Below, one piece after another: positions 33,933-42,075 of a stretch of DNA of 64,000 bases. The notes under the pieces were generated by a model. That model was not told the origin of the DNA. It saw only the letters and a list, made by a program, of their open reading frames with translations, and ran no database searches. The stretch's first letter is position 1; the number at the start of each line of letters is the position of its first letter. The DNA lies in contig CAYTJQ010000001.1 of assembly GCA_964438205.1 (NCBI GenBank), forward strand, positions 1 through 64,000. The letters run 5' to 3'. The position numbers and the translations under genes are program-made. This DNA is from Pseudohaliea sp964438205. GTDB taxonomy: Bacteria; Pseudomonadota; Gammaproteobacteria; Pseudomonadales; Halieaceae.

Positions 33933-35096
33933 TTACACCTCCCGGCCCAGGATGAGCGTTGCGTGGCTGGACATGATACCGCCCTGGGCGTGCACGAGGC
34001 CTGCCTCGGCGCCCGCCACCTGGCGCTCGCCGCACTCCCCGCGGAGCTGGCGCACCGCCTCCGTCAGGGCAAACATCGCGCCGGGGTTGCCGGGGTGACA
34101 GTGGGAGAGCATGCCGCCGTGCGTGTTGACGGGCAGCCGGGCACCGGGGCCCATGCCCTCGCTGGCGAGGTAGGCACCCCCCTCGCCCTTCGCGCAGAAG
34201 CCGAGGTCCTCGAGCTCGACCAGCACCGTCGGCGTAAAGCAGTCGTAGAGCTGGGCGAAGGCGAGGTCCGCCGGGCCGAGGCCGGCCATGGCGAAGGCCG
34301 CCGCAGCGGACTCCCGCGCAGCGGAAGTCGTGAGGTCCCGCGCCTGGCTGATGTGCTCGTGGCCGTGCCCCTCGCCGAAGCCGAGGCAGTAGACCGGCGG
34401 CCGGGCGAGGTCGCGGGCGCGGTCGGTGCGGGTCAGTACCACCGCCGAGCCGCCGTCGGAGACCAGGGAGCAGTCGAGCAGCCGCAGCGGGTCGGCGATG
34501 GGCCGCGAGGCGAGGACGTCCTCGACGGTAATCGGGTCGCGCTTCTGCGCCGTCTCGTTGCGGGCGGCATGGGCGCGGGTGTCGACGGCGACGCGGGCGA
34601 AGTGCTCCGGCCGGGTGCCGTAGCGCGCCATGTGCGCCTGCGCGATGAGCGCGTAGTAGGCGGGCACCGTCGGTCCGTAGGGCTGCTCGAAGTCCGGGTG
34701 CCCGGTGGACGACTGCATGCGCATGGCCTGGTCACGGGTGAGGCCGCTGCGCAGACTGTCCGCCATGGCGAGGACAACGGTGTTGACCTCCCCCGCAAGG
34801 ATCGCCGCTGCGGCGTGAGCCAGGGCACTGACCGTGGTACCGCCGCCCGTGGGCAGGGTCAGGCACAGCTTCGGGAACAGCTGCAGGTATTCGGCCATCG
34901 CTTCCGCGTGATAGAGGATGGGCTGCGCCATGGCGTTGCAGGTGATGAGGCCGTCCACATCGCCGAGGGCCAGGCCCGCGTCGGCGACGGCGCCGCGGAT
35001 CGCCTCGGCGCAGAGTTCCGTAGGCGTCACGCCCGGCACGATGCCGACCGCCGTGTCGAAGGCGCCGACGAGCGCGGTGGCAGCGCGCAGACTCAC
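33933..35096 (-). CDS. Thiolase-fold protein lacking the catalytic Cys (Ltp2/SCP-x-like, probable aldolase)
   Basis: A 387-aa protein of the lipid-transfer thiolase group. Family segments are YDCFTPTVLVELEDLGFCAKGEGG, LPVNTHGG, LSHCHPGNPG and a C-terminal GGIMSSHATLILGR. Where true thiolases have the nucleophile in CxSG, this protein reads LPTGGGTTVSALAHAA with no Cys, so Claisen thiolysis is unlikely. Ltp2, with the same loss, is a retro-aldolase that cuts beta-hydroxyacyl-CoA. The GTG at 35096 overlaps the MaoC stop. Together with the two MaoC proteins and DUF35 this should form a hydratase-aldolase complex. The assignment to aldolase is inference from family and context. Confidence 0.82.
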   Translation of the reverse strand: MSLRAATALVGAFDTAVGIVPGVTPTELCAEAIRGAVADAGLALGDVDGLITCNAMAQPILYHAEAMAEYLQLFPKLCLTLPTGGGTTVSALAHAAAAILAGEVNTVVLAMADSLRSGLTRDQAMRMQSSTGHPDFEQPYGPTVPAYYALIAQAHMARYGTRPEHFARVAVDTRAHAARNETAQKRDPITVEDVLASRPIADPLRLLDCSLVSDGGSAVVLTRTDRARDLARPPVYCLGFGEGHGHEHISQARDLTTSAARESAAAAFAMAGLGPADLAFAQLYDCFTPTVLVELEDLGFCAKGEGGAYLASEGMGPGARLPVNTHGGMLSHCHPGNPGAMFALTEAVRQLRGECGERQVAGAEAGLVHAQGGIMSSHATLILGREV

Positions 35097-35527
35097 GGCG
35101 CGCCGCCTCCGCCGAAGCGCACCGTCGCCTCGCCCGGTACCAGCGTATCGCCGGCATCGTTGCGCACCCACAGGGTGAGCGCGGCCGTTCCGGCAGCGTC
35201 GTCGACCGCGGTGATCTCACCGCCCACGTGCAGCGCATCGCCGACGTAGGCGGCGCCGCGGTTGGAGTAGCTGATGCGCTCGAGGTCGCCCCTGCCGTCG
35301 AGCCATTCCTCGACGCACTGGTGCAGCCAGTCGCCGAGGAGCGGACCGGCCACCACGAGGCCGGGATAACCCTCCACCTCGGTCGCATAGGGGTAGTCGA
35401 AGTGGATGCGGTGGGCGTTGTACAACACCGCGTTGTAGAGGAACAGCTGGATCTCGTCGCAGCTGCGGGTAAAGCCCGGCAGCCCGTCGCCGACCTTGAG
35501 TTCCCCGTTCGCTGTCACCGTCGTCAC
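35093..35527 (-). CDS. MaoC-like hydratase, C-terminal-type hotdog subunit
   Basis: A 144-aa hotdog protein. The segment YNAHRIHFDYPYATEVEGYPGLVVAGPLLGDWL carries the Asp/His-type hydratase motif in the form seen in the C-terminal hotdog of FAS1-type and mesaconyl-CoA-hydratase-type enzymes. It overlaps both neighbours by four bases. With the adjacent N-terminal-type MaoC it should form a heteromeric enoyl-CoA hydratase, like ChsH1-ChsH2. Confidence 0.87.
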   Translation of the reverse strand: MTTVTANGELKVGDGLPGFTRSCDEIQLFLYNAVLYNAHRIHFDYPYATEVEGYPGLVVAGPLLGDWLHQCVEEWLDGRGDLERISYSNRGAAYVGDALHVGGEITAVDDAAGTAALTLWVRNDAGDTLVPGEATVRFGGGGAP

Positions 35528-36006
35528 CGCAGGATCCTCGTGGTCTTCTCCCGGATTACCAGGTCGCCCTCGTCGTTGCGTATCTCCATGACCAGCTCGT
35601 AGAAAATGAGCGGCCCGGAGCGGCCGCGCTTCTCGTAGATGTCCGTGAGGGTGCGCGTCGCCGTCAGCCAGTCGCCGGGGTGGATGGGTTGCAGGTACGC
35701 GATCTCGAGCCCGCCGGCCATGGCCTTCTCCAGTGGGAATTTCGGCAACAGCTTGTCGATGAAGACGCCGTCCGGCGACAGCTCGTCCATCGTGACCACG
35801 TCCCAGAACAGGGGCACGTGGAACATCGGCGGCGCCACGTCCCCGTCGAGGTAGCGCTGCTGCCGGTTGCCGGTGGCAATCGCATACTTGCGGATCTCGC
35901 GACGGGTGACCAGCTCGCGCCGCGGCGCGTCCTGGCGGCCGATATTGGCCAGGAGTTCCGGCGTCAGGAGCGTCTCCTCGGCGGCCGTGTTGCTGGAACT
36001 AGACAT
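35524..36006 (-). CDS. MaoC-like hydratase, N-terminal FAS1-type hotdog subunit
   Basis: A 160-aa protein beginning MSSSSNTAAEETLLTPELL, with the segments ELVTRREIRKYAIATGNR and HPGDWLTATRTLTDIYEKRGRSGPLIFYELVMEIRN typical of FAS1-like dehydratase N-terminal hotdogs. This half usually lacks the active-site residues and shapes the substrate tunnel. The ATG at 36006 overlaps the stop of the acyl-CoA ligase by 8 bases; the frame runs further 5' only within the ligase gene. Confidence 0.86.
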   Translation of the reverse strand: MSSSSNTAAEETLLTPELLANIGRQDAPRRELVTRREIRKYAIATGNRQQRYLDGDVAPPMFHVPLFWDVVTMDELSPDGVFIDKLLPKFPLEKAMAGGLEIAYLQPIHPGDWLTATRTLTDIYEKRGRSGPLIFYELVMEIRNDEGDLVIREKTTRILR

Positions 36007-37549
36007 TTTTACCGTGCTCCCGCCAGTAGGGTTCGCGCAGGTCGCGTTTGAGGATCTTGCCGGTGGGCGCCTTGGGCAGGCTCTCGACAAAGTCGACGGA
36101 GCGCGGCTTCTGGTAGGAAGCCAGGTGCTCGCTCGCAGCCTGGATGATCTCGGCCTCGGTGGCGCTCATGCCGGGCTTGAGCACCACCACGGCCTTGACG
36201 GCCTCGCCCCACTCCTCGTCCGGCACCCCGAACACGGCGGACTCGAGGACCGCGGGGTGCTGGTGGATCGCGGCCTCCACCTGGGTACTGAAGATGTTCT
36301 CGCCGCCGGAGATGATCATGTCCTTGGCGCGGTCCACGATGTAGACGTAGCCGGCTTCGTCCCAGGTGGCGACATCACCGGTGTAGAGCCAGCCGTCGCG
36401 CAGCGTCTCCGCGGTCTGCTCGGGCTGGCGCCAGTAGCCGACCATGTTCGCCTCCGAGCTGACGATGATCTCGCCCGGGGTCTGCCCGTCCCGCGGCACG
36501 TCGTGGCCCCGGCCGTCGACGACCCGCAGCGTGGTCATGAAGGCCTCGCGGCCGCAGGACGACAGGCGCGCGGCATGTTCGCCATCGACTGCCGCCCGGT
36601 GATCCTCCTGGGACAGGAAGCTCATGGTCATGCCCTCGGTCTGCCCGTAGCCCTGGATGATGGTGCAGGGGAAGGCCGCCAGGGCCGCTTCCACGACCTT
36701 GCGCGGCATGGGCCCGCCGCCGTACTGGATGTTGCGCAGGCTCGACAGGTCGAAGCGGTCGAAGTCCTCCACGGCCATCATCCAGTTGAGCATGGTGGTG
36801 ACGCCGAGGAAGGCGGAGACCCGCTCGCGCTCGATCACCTCGAGGGCGAGCCGCGCCTCGAAGTTGATCAGGACCACGGGGCAGCCGTGCGCCATGTAGT
36901 TCATGGCAAGTACGACCGGGATGTGGAACATCTGGCCGGTCAGCATGTACACGTCGTCGCGCTGCACGCGCTCGGCGACGGTCTGGTTGATCATGCCGGT
37001 GAACAGGGACCGGTGCGTGTGCAGGGCGCCCTTGGAACGGCCGGTGGTGCCACCGGTATAGAGAATCAGCACCGGGTCGTGGTCACCCACGCCGTCGGCG
37101 ATCGCGGGCTCGTCATCGCCGGCCGCGGCGATCAGCTTCTCGTAATCGCCGCCGGGGCCGAAGCGCAGCCAGTGCGGCAGCGTCACCTGGGTACCGAGCG
37201 CGTCGACGACCTCGTCGAAGTCCCCGGCGTAGGCCAGGGCGCGGGGCTCGCCGTCCTCGATGATGCGGGCCAGTTCCGCCGTACCCAGGCGCCAGTTCAG
37301 GGGCTGGAGCACCAGGCCCACTCGCGCGCAGGCGAAGTAGAGTTCCATGTACTCGATGCAGTTCTTCGACAGGACGGCGACGCGGTCGCCCTTCTCCGCA
37401 CCGACACTGTCCAGGAAGCCGTTGGCGAGGCGCCGCACGCGTTCGTCCAGCTCGCCGTAGCTGATCCGGCGGTCATTGGGAATATCGATGAGCGCCGGCT
37501 GCTGCGGCTGCAGGCGCGCTGTCTTCGCGGGGATGCGGCCGATATTCAT
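35999..37549 (-). CDS. AMP-forming acyl-CoA synthetase
   Basis: A 517-aa ANL-superfamily ligase that activates a carboxylic acid to its CoA thioester. The P-loop is ILYTGGTTGRSKGALHTH, the A5 motif is GYGQTEGMTMSF, the A8 hinge is YIVDRAKDMIISGGENI and the catalytic Lys is in APTGKILKRDLR. The ATG at 37549 is set by the family N-terminus (MNIGRIPAKTARLQPQQPALI). It lies 7 bases after the SnoaL-like gene. It would supply the CoA ester for the hydratase/aldolase genes that follow. Confidence 0.93.
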   Translation of the reverse strand: MNIGRIPAKTARLQPQQPALIDIPNDRRISYGELDERVRRLANGFLDSVGAEKGDRVAVLSKNCIEYMELYFACARVGLVLQPLNWRLGTAELARIIEDGEPRALAYAGDFDEVVDALGTQVTLPHWLRFGPGGDYEKLIAAAGDDEPAIADGVGDHDPVLILYTGGTTGRSKGALHTHRSLFTGMINQTVAERVQRDDVYMLTGQMFHIPVVLAMNYMAHGCPVVLINFEARLALEVIERERVSAFLGVTTMLNWMMAVEDFDRFDLSSLRNIQYGGGPMPRKVVEAALAAFPCTIIQGYGQTEGMTMSFLSQEDHRAAVDGEHAARLSSCGREAFMTTLRVVDGRGHDVPRDGQTPGEIIVSSEANMVGYWRQPEQTAETLRDGWLYTGDVATWDEAGYVYIVDRAKDMIISGGENIFSTQVEAAIHQHPAVLESAVFGVPDEEWGEAVKAVVVLKPGMSATEAEIIQAASEHLASYQKPRSVDFVESLPKAPTGKILKRDLREPYWREHGKNV

Positions 37550-37556
37550 GGCGATC

Positions 37557-38003
37557 TCAGTAGGCCTTCTCGAGGTCGAGGTGTCGGCGCACCAGTTCAC
37601 AGCGACTGCCGTCCACGATGACCTCGTCGCGATAGACGCCGGTGCAGAGCAGCTGCGCCTCGCCGTGTTCCGTGGCGAACAGCGAGAGGTAGGAAACGAC
37701 GGGAATGGCACCGGCCGTCGCCGCCTTGTCCGCGGGCGGGAAGAAGACGTTCGAAACCACGTGGCGGCGCTTGTCTGTCTGTTCTTCCCAGGCGCCGCGC
37801 ATCAGGCCCATGATGCCGTCCCGGCCCTCGAAGGGACCGATGAGGTCGCCGCCGGCGATGCGCAGGGAAAACACCGCATCCTCGGCAAAGCAGGCGGCCA
37901 ATATGGCGTCTTCCTGCTCGTCGAGCGCGAAGGCGGCGCGCGAGAGCAGATCGCCGATGACAGCGCGTGCTGCAACGTCGGGGGCGGGCGGGACGATGGC
38001 CAT
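37557..38003 (-). CDS. SnoaL/NTF2-like protein
   Basis: A 148-aa protein of the NTF2-like alpha+beta barrel fold. It has an N-terminal helical pair (VIGDLLSRAAFALDEQEDAILAACFAEDAVFSL), then GRDGIMGLMRGAWEEQ, RRHVVSNVFF and a final GVYRDEVIVDGSRCELVRRHLDLE. Such proteins often act as small hydrolases, isomerases or oxygenase-associated subunits in aromatic and steroid pathways. It is the first gene of the minus-strand cluster, facing the TetR gene across 115 bases. Confidence 0.82.
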   Translation of the reverse strand: MAIVPPAPDVAARAVIGDLLSRAAFALDEQEDAILAACFAEDAVFSLRIAGGDLIGPFEGRDGIMGLMRGAWEEQTDKRRHVVSNVFFPPADKAATAGAIPVVSYLSLFATEHGEAQLLCTGVYRDEVIVDGSRCELVRRHLDLEKAY

Positions 38004-38043
38004 AGGCAGATCCTCGATTCCTTTATTCGACTTATCGCGCAAG

Positions 38044-38087
38044 GCTACCAATCTTTGAAGAAGATTCAAACAAAAAATTTTGGTAGC
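38044..38087. promoter_or_regulatory. Nested inverted repeats between tetR-type gene and catabolic cluster
   Basis: Perfect arms GCTACCAA (38044-38051) and TTGGTAGC (38080-38087) enclose two overlapping 17-bp palindromes: AATCTT-TGAAG-AAGATT (38050-38066) and TTTGAA-GAAGA-TTCAAA (38054-38070). They lie in the short divergent region, 47 bases or more before the SnoaL-like ATG and 31-75 before the TetR-family start. This is the expected place and symmetry for an operator of the TetR protein. No experiment is implied. Confidence 0.55.
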
Positions 38088-38118
38088 GTTGCCGGGCCCC
38101 TGCAAGGAAGCTGACCCC

Positions 38119-38739
38119 TTGGACAGTACCGCCAGCGCGCAAAAAGTACCCCGTAGCAGCCGCCAGGCCCGCAGCGCTGAGCGCCGGCGCCGCATTTTCC
38201 AGGCGCTGCACGACTGCGTCATCGACAAGGGCTACACGCGCACGACCCTTGCAGACATCGCCGCCGGGGCCGGCATGTCGGCGAGCCACCTGCTTTACTA
38301 TTTCCGCGGCAAGGAAGACATCCTCGAGCAGTATTTCGAGAACGTGTCAGAAAAATTCCTCGCCCGCATCGGCGACCGCGGCGACGCCGCGGCCAGGGAT
38401 CGCATCGAGCACCTCGCGGACCTCTGGTTCCGCGGCGAGGCCAGCACGCGGACCGAGATCGGTTTCATGCTCGAGTGCTTCGGCGCGGCCGTGCACGATG
38501 AAGTGCTCCGCGTCACCAAGGCCGAGTTCGACCTGCGCTGCAAGGACCACCTCGCCGCCATCTTCCAGGCGGCGCCGGCCTGTTACCTCGGTGACGATCG
38601 CGACGCGGCTGAGGTTGCCTACGCGATGATGATCGGGCTGCGTTCTGCCGTCTACTTCGACCAGGCCATGGACCTGGCAACGGCTCACCGCATCTTTCGC
38701 GACACCCTGCTCAAGATCGCCTCCCTTCAGGAAGCCTGA
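38119..38739 (+). CDS. TetR-family transcriptional regulator
   Basis: A 206-aa regulator with an N-terminal helix-turn-helix (TTLADIAAGAGMSASHLLYYFRGKEDIL, about residues 45-72) and a C-terminal ligand/dimer domain. The TTG at 38119 is preferred because AAGGAAG lies 9 bases upstream and the family N-terminus starts soon after. It diverges from the catabolic cluster and probably represses it and itself through the palindromes between them. The ligand should be the pathway substrate or its CoA ester. Confidence 0.9.
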   Translation: MDSTASAQKVPRSSRQARSAERRRRIFQALHDCVIDKGYTRTTLADIAAGAGMSASHLLYYFRGKEDILEQYFENVSEKFLARIGDRGDAAARDRIEHLADLWFRGEASTRTEIGFMLECFGAAVHDEVLRVTKAEFDLRCKDHLAAIFQAAPACYLGDDRDAAEVAYAMMIGLRSAVYFDQAMDLATAHRIFRDTLLKIASLQEA

Positions 38740-38852
38740 GCCTCCAGACCCCCGCCCCGCCAGGGCTTCAATTTAGTTCTTTTTAGGAATTAACATACCG
38801 CGCCGGCGCGCGGAAATCCCTTGTCCCCGGCTAAATAATTTCTTATTAGCAC

Positions 38853-38880
38853 TTGCAAAAATCCAATATGGCACTATTAT
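38853..38880 (+). promoter_or_regulatory. Sigma-70-type promoter in an AT-rich island
   Basis: TTGCAA (38853-38858) and TATTAT (38875-38880) with a 16-base spacer, inside an AT-rich stretch (about 38770-38940) unlike the surrounding high-GC DNA. The only gene it can serve is the small exported protein at 38939. Confidence 0.6.
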
Positions 38881-38887
38881 GTTCTTC

Positions 38888-38904
38888 GTAACAATTGGTG
38901 TTAC
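38888..38904. promoter_or_regulatory. 17-bp palindrome just downstream of the promoter
   Basis: GTAACA-ATTGG-TGTTAC, perfect six-base arms, begins 8 bases after the -10 hexamer, so it covers the expected transcription start. This position would let a bound repressor block initiation. The regulator is not identifiable. Confidence 0.55.
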
Positions 38905-38938
38905 TTATCTACACACTTTGAAAATCCTGGAGGATATC

Positions 38939-39184
38939 GTGAAACACTTCACCTGGCTGGCCGTCCTTGCCAGCGCCATGGCTGCCGCTGAGCCGCCGGC
39001 GCAGGACGCCCCGGTGGTCGACATGGCCGTGCTCGAAGTCGAGCGCGACGCCAAGGCGGATGATGCGCTGGACGCCCCGCTGAAGCGGATTGCCGACGAA
39101 CTGGACCGCGCCCTGGAACTGCAGCTGGCGCCCGAGGACGAAGCACCGGAGCTCGAGGCCGATTTCGTCGCCTCGATCCGCTGA
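38939..39184 (+). CDS. Small exported acidic protein, unknown
   Basis: An 81-aa protein I cannot assign to a family. Residues 1-17 look like a short signal sequence (VKHFTWLAVLASAMAAA). The mature part is acidic and helical (VVDMAVLEVERDAKADDALDAPLKRIADELDRALELQLAPEDEAPELEADF). The GTG at 38939 is chosen over an ATG at 38879 because GGAGG sits 5 bases upstream and the longer version would start inside the -10 region. It is followed by tRNA-Thr. The promoter and palindrome upstream suggest tight control. Confidence 0.65.
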   Translation: MKHFTWLAVLASAMAAAEPPAQDAPVVDMAVLEVERDAKADDALDAPLKRIADELDRALELQLAPEDEAPELEADFVASIR

Positions 39185-39212
39185 CCGCCCGTGCGGGGCA
39201 GCCGCCGCGCGC

Positions 39213-39241
39213 TTGCCGGCACCGGAGCGATGGCATAGAAT
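39213..39241 (+). promoter_or_regulatory. Promoter of tRNA-Thr
   Basis: TTGCCG (39213-39218) and TAGAAT (39236-39241), spacer 17, followed by a GC-rich CGCGCCC discriminator and a start expected at about 39248, nine bases before the tRNA. A GC-rich discriminator is typical of stringently controlled stable-RNA promoters. Confidence 0.7.
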
Positions 39242-39256
39242 CGCGCCCTCTTCCGG

Positions 39257-39332
39257 GCCGGCATAGCTCAGCTGGTAGAGCAACGCATTCGTAATGCGTG
39301 GGTCGGAGGTTCGAATCCTCTTGCCGGCACCA
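39257..39332 (+). tRNA. tRNA-Thr (anticodon CGT)
   Basis: A 76-nt tRNA. The acceptor stem pairs GCCGGCA with TGCCGGC, the discriminator is A and CCA is encoded. The D-loop has AGCTCAGCTGGTAGAGCA, the anticodon arm is ACGCA-TTCGTAA-TGCGT with CGT at 39290-39292, and the T-arm has GGTTCGAATCC. The CGT anticodon reads ACG threonine codons. A short T run follows, without a clear hairpin. Confidence 0.97.
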
Positions 39333-39533
39333 TTTTTACGGATTTCCGGATATCGCTTTACAGCCACCGCCTTGGCACCCCCGCCCTGGCTGCGCGCAAC
39401 GGCTCGCGGCGGCGGGGTATGGCACGGCGCCCCGGCAAGGCGAGACAGCAAAGCGAACCGACAAAGCCCCGCGCCGGCAGGTCTGAGCGCCCCCCCGGCC
39501 CGTACCAAGTCTGAGACGATGCTGTAGCTGACC

Positions 39534-40958
39534 ATGTTCGACGCCCTCGACCCCCTTCTGCTGGCTCGCGCCCAGTTCGCCTTTACGGTCGCGTTCCACT
39601 TCATCTTCCCGGCCCTCTCCATCGGCCTCGCCAGCTACCTCGCGGTGCTCAACGGCCTCTGGCTGTGGACCCGGGACCGGAGCTACCTGGCGCTATTTCA
39701 GTTCTGGATCCGCATCTTCGCCCTGGTCTTTGCCATGGGCGTGGTATCCGGCATTACCATGTCCTACCAGTTCGGCACCAACTGGTCTGTGTTCTCTGAC
39801 CGCGCCGGTCCGGTCATCGGACCGCTGATGGCCTACGAAGTGCTCACGGCTTTCTTCCTCGAGGCCGGCTTCCTCGGCATCATGCTGTTCGGCCGCGAGC
39901 GGGTCGGCGACCGCCTGCATATGCTCGCCTGCGCCATGGTCGCCTTCGGCACGGCCCTGTCCGCCACCTGGATTCTCGCGGTCAACAGCTGGATGCAGAC
40001 GCCGGCGGGCTACGAGATCGCTGCAAACGGCCAGTTCCTGCCCACGGACTGGCTGGCGATCATCTTCAACCCGAGCTTTCCTCACCGCCTCGCGCACACG
40101 CTGACCGGCGCCTACCTGACCACGGCCTTCATGGTCGGTGGCGTGGCGGCCTGGCACCTCCTGCGCGGCCACGGGCAAAGCGCACCGGTGCGGCGCATGT
40201 TCTCCATGGCGCTGTGGATGGCCGCCCTCGTCGCCCCGCTACAGGTCGTCATCGGCGACCTGCACGGCCTCAACACGCTCGAGCATCAGCCGGTGAAGGT
40301 GATGGCCATGGAGGGGCACTACCAGAGCTATCCGGATGGCGCGCCGCTGATCCTCTTCGGCCTGCCGGACTCCACCGCCGGCGAGGTGCGCTACGCGCTG
40401 GAGGTCCCGAAACTGTCGTCGCTGATCCTGAAGCACGACCTCAACGCGCCGCTGGCGGGTCTCGACACGGTCCCGCCGGAAGAACAGCCGCCCGTGGGCG
40501 TGGTGTTCTGGGCCTTCCGCATCATGGTCGGCCTGGGGCTGCTCATGGCGGGACTCGGCCTGTGGAGCCTCTGGGCCCGCTATCGCGGCCGCCTCTACGA
40601 GGACCGGTGGCTGCAGCGGGCGGCCGTGGGAATGGGGCCGTCGGGCCTGGTCGCAGTCATTGCCGGCTGGGTCACCACGGAGGTCGGCCGCCAGCCCTGG
40701 ACGATCTACGGCGAGCTCACTACCGCCGCCTCCGTATCGCCGATCGCCGCACCGGCCGTAGCCACCTCCCTGCTGGTGTTCGCCGTGGTCTATTTCCTGG
40801 TCTTCGGCGCCGGGATCTTTTACATACTGCGGCTCATGGCACAGGGTCCGGACGCGATCGGCGGCCCGCCCGCGGACGGGCCGCTGCGCACCGCAGGCAC
40901 CGTGCCGGCCGTCCAGTTCCAGGAAACCACCGCGACGGGAGGTGCGACGTGGACCTGA
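39534..40958 (+). CDS. cioA: Cytochrome bd-type quinol oxidase subunit I, cyanide-insensitive (CioA) type
   Basis: A 474-aa membrane protein that oxidises quinol and reduces O2 to water. The haem b595 His is in TVAFHFIFPALSIG, and TWILAVNSWMQTPAGYE and LNTLEHQPVKVMAMEGHYQ carry the conserved acidic and quinol-site residues. The Q-loop is short: EGHYQSYPDGAPLILFGLPD is soon followed by the next helix, without the long insertion of E. coli CydA. The short loop is the mark of the CIO subgroup. It overlaps the subunit II gene by 10 bases. A 200-base region separates it from tRNA-Thr and shows nothing else. Confidence 0.93.
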   Translation: MFDALDPLLLARAQFAFTVAFHFIFPALSIGLASYLAVLNGLWLWTRDRSYLALFQFWIRIFALVFAMGVVSGITMSYQFGTNWSVFSDRAGPVIGPLMAYEVLTAFFLEAGFLGIMLFGRERVGDRLHMLACAMVAFGTALSATWILAVNSWMQTPAGYEIAANGQFLPTDWLAIIFNPSFPHRLAHTLTGAYLTTAFMVGGVAAWHLLRGHGQSAPVRRMFSMALWMAALVAPLQVVIGDLHGLNTLEHQPVKVMAMEGHYQSYPDGAPLILFGLPDSTAGEVRYALEVPKLSSLILKHDLNAPLAGLDTVPPEEQPPVGVVFWAFRIMVGLGLLMAGLGLWSLWARYRGRLYEDRWLQRAAVGMGPSGLVAVIAGWVTTEVGRQPWTIYGELTTAASVSPIAAPAVATSLLVFAVVYFLVFGAGIFYILRLMAQGPDAIGGPPADGPLRTAGTVPAVQFQETTATGGATWT

Positions 40959-41950
40959 CCATTGCCTGGGCGGGCCTGCTGGTGCTCGCCGTCTTCATCT
41001 ACGTGGTGCTCGACGGCTTCGACCTCGGCATCGGCATGCTCTTCGCCGTCTTTCCCGAGCGCCGCGACCGCGACCTGCTCATGAACTCCGTGGCGCCGGT
41101 CTGGGACGGCAACGAGACCTGGCTCATTCTCGGCGGGGGCGGCCTCTTCGCCGCCTTCCCCATGGCCTACGGGATCTACATGACGGCCCTGTACACGCCG
41201 ATCATCGCCATGCTGCTCGCGCTCGTCTTCCGCGGCGTGGCCTTCGAGTACCGCTGGCGCACGGAGCGCTGGCGGCGCTGGTGGGACCGGGCCTTCATCG
41301 TCGGCTCCGCCGTCGCGGCCCTGGCCCAGGGTATCGCCCTGGGCGCCGTCCTGCAGGGCGTCACCGTGGACGGTCGCAGTTACGGCGGCGGCTGGTGGGA
41401 CTGGCTGACGCCTTTCACGCTGCTCACCGGGATCGCGGTCGCGATCGGTTACCTGCTCCTGGGCGCCTGCTGGCTGGTGCTGAAAACCGAGGGCGAAGTC
41501 CACGACCGCGCGCGGCGCATCGCCGTGGTCACGGGCGGGATCACCGTGGCGATGATTGGCGTGGTCAGCCTGGCCACGCCATTCCTGGAGGCCGCCTACT
41601 GGGAACGCTGGTTCTCCCTGCCGACGGCGGCGGTGGCCGCGCCGGTGCCCATCCTGGTCGCGGTGCTCAGCACCTGGCTCTACCGCTCCCTGACCCGGGA
41701 CGGACACGATCTCGCCCCGTTCCTGCTCACGCTGGGACTCTTCGCTCTCTGCTTCGTGGGCCTGTGCATCTCGCTCTGGCCCTACATCATCCCCACCTCG
41801 GTGACGCTCTGGGAAGCCGCGGCCCCGCCCTCAAGCCAGTGGTTCATGCTGGTCGGCGCGCTGGTCATGCTGCCGCTGATCCTCGGCTACACCGGCTATG
41901 CCTACTGGGTGTTCCGCGGCAAGCTGGATCCGGACGAGGGCTACCACTGA
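40949..41950 (+). CDS. cioB: Cytochrome bd-type quinol oxidase subunit II (CioB)
   Basis: A 333-aa polytopic membrane protein, partner of CioA. Typical segments are VVLDGFDLGIGMLF, SVAPVWDGNETWLILGGGGLFAAFP and SLWPYIIPTSVTLWEAAAP. The start is GTG 40949 inside the cioA end, with GGAGG upstream (GGGAGGTGCGAC). Its stop overlaps the start of the DUF2474 gene (TGATG). Confidence 0.94.
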   Translation: MDLTIAWAGLLVLAVFIYVVLDGFDLGIGMLFAVFPERRDRDLLMNSVAPVWDGNETWLILGGGGLFAAFPMAYGIYMTALYTPIIAMLLALVFRGVAFEYRWRTERWRRWWDRAFIVGSAVAALAQGIALGAVLQGVTVDGRSYGGGWWDWLTPFTLLTGIAVAIGYLLLGACWLVLKTEGEVHDRARRIAVVTGGITVAMIGVVSLATPFLEAAYWERWFSLPTAAVAAPVPILVAVLSTWLYRSLTRDGHDLAPFLLTLGLFALCFVGLCISLWPYIIPTSVTLWEAAAPPSSQWFMLVGALVMLPLILGYTGYAYWVFRGKLDPDEGYH

Positions 41951-42075
41951 TGAGCGGACGGCCACTACCGCCCGCCTTGCGGCGGGCGTTCTGGTTCGTC
42001 GGGCTCTGGAGTGCCGGCGTGCTGGCCGTGGGCGCCGTCGCGTTACTGCTGCGCGCCGTGATAGTGCCCGGCTAG
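41950..42075 (+). CDS. DUF2474 small membrane protein of the bd oxidase operon
   Basis: A 41-aa single-helix protein (RRAFWFVGLWSAGVLAVGAVALLLRAVIVPG). DUF2474 proteins follow cydB/cioB in many proteobacteria and are thought to be small oxidase subunits comparable to CydX. The ATG overlaps the cioB stop by one base, so translation is coupled. The 3' end overlaps the convergent pip gene by 33 bases. Confidence 0.85.
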   Translation: MSGRPLPPALRRAFWFVGLWSAGVLAVGAVALLLRAVIVPG

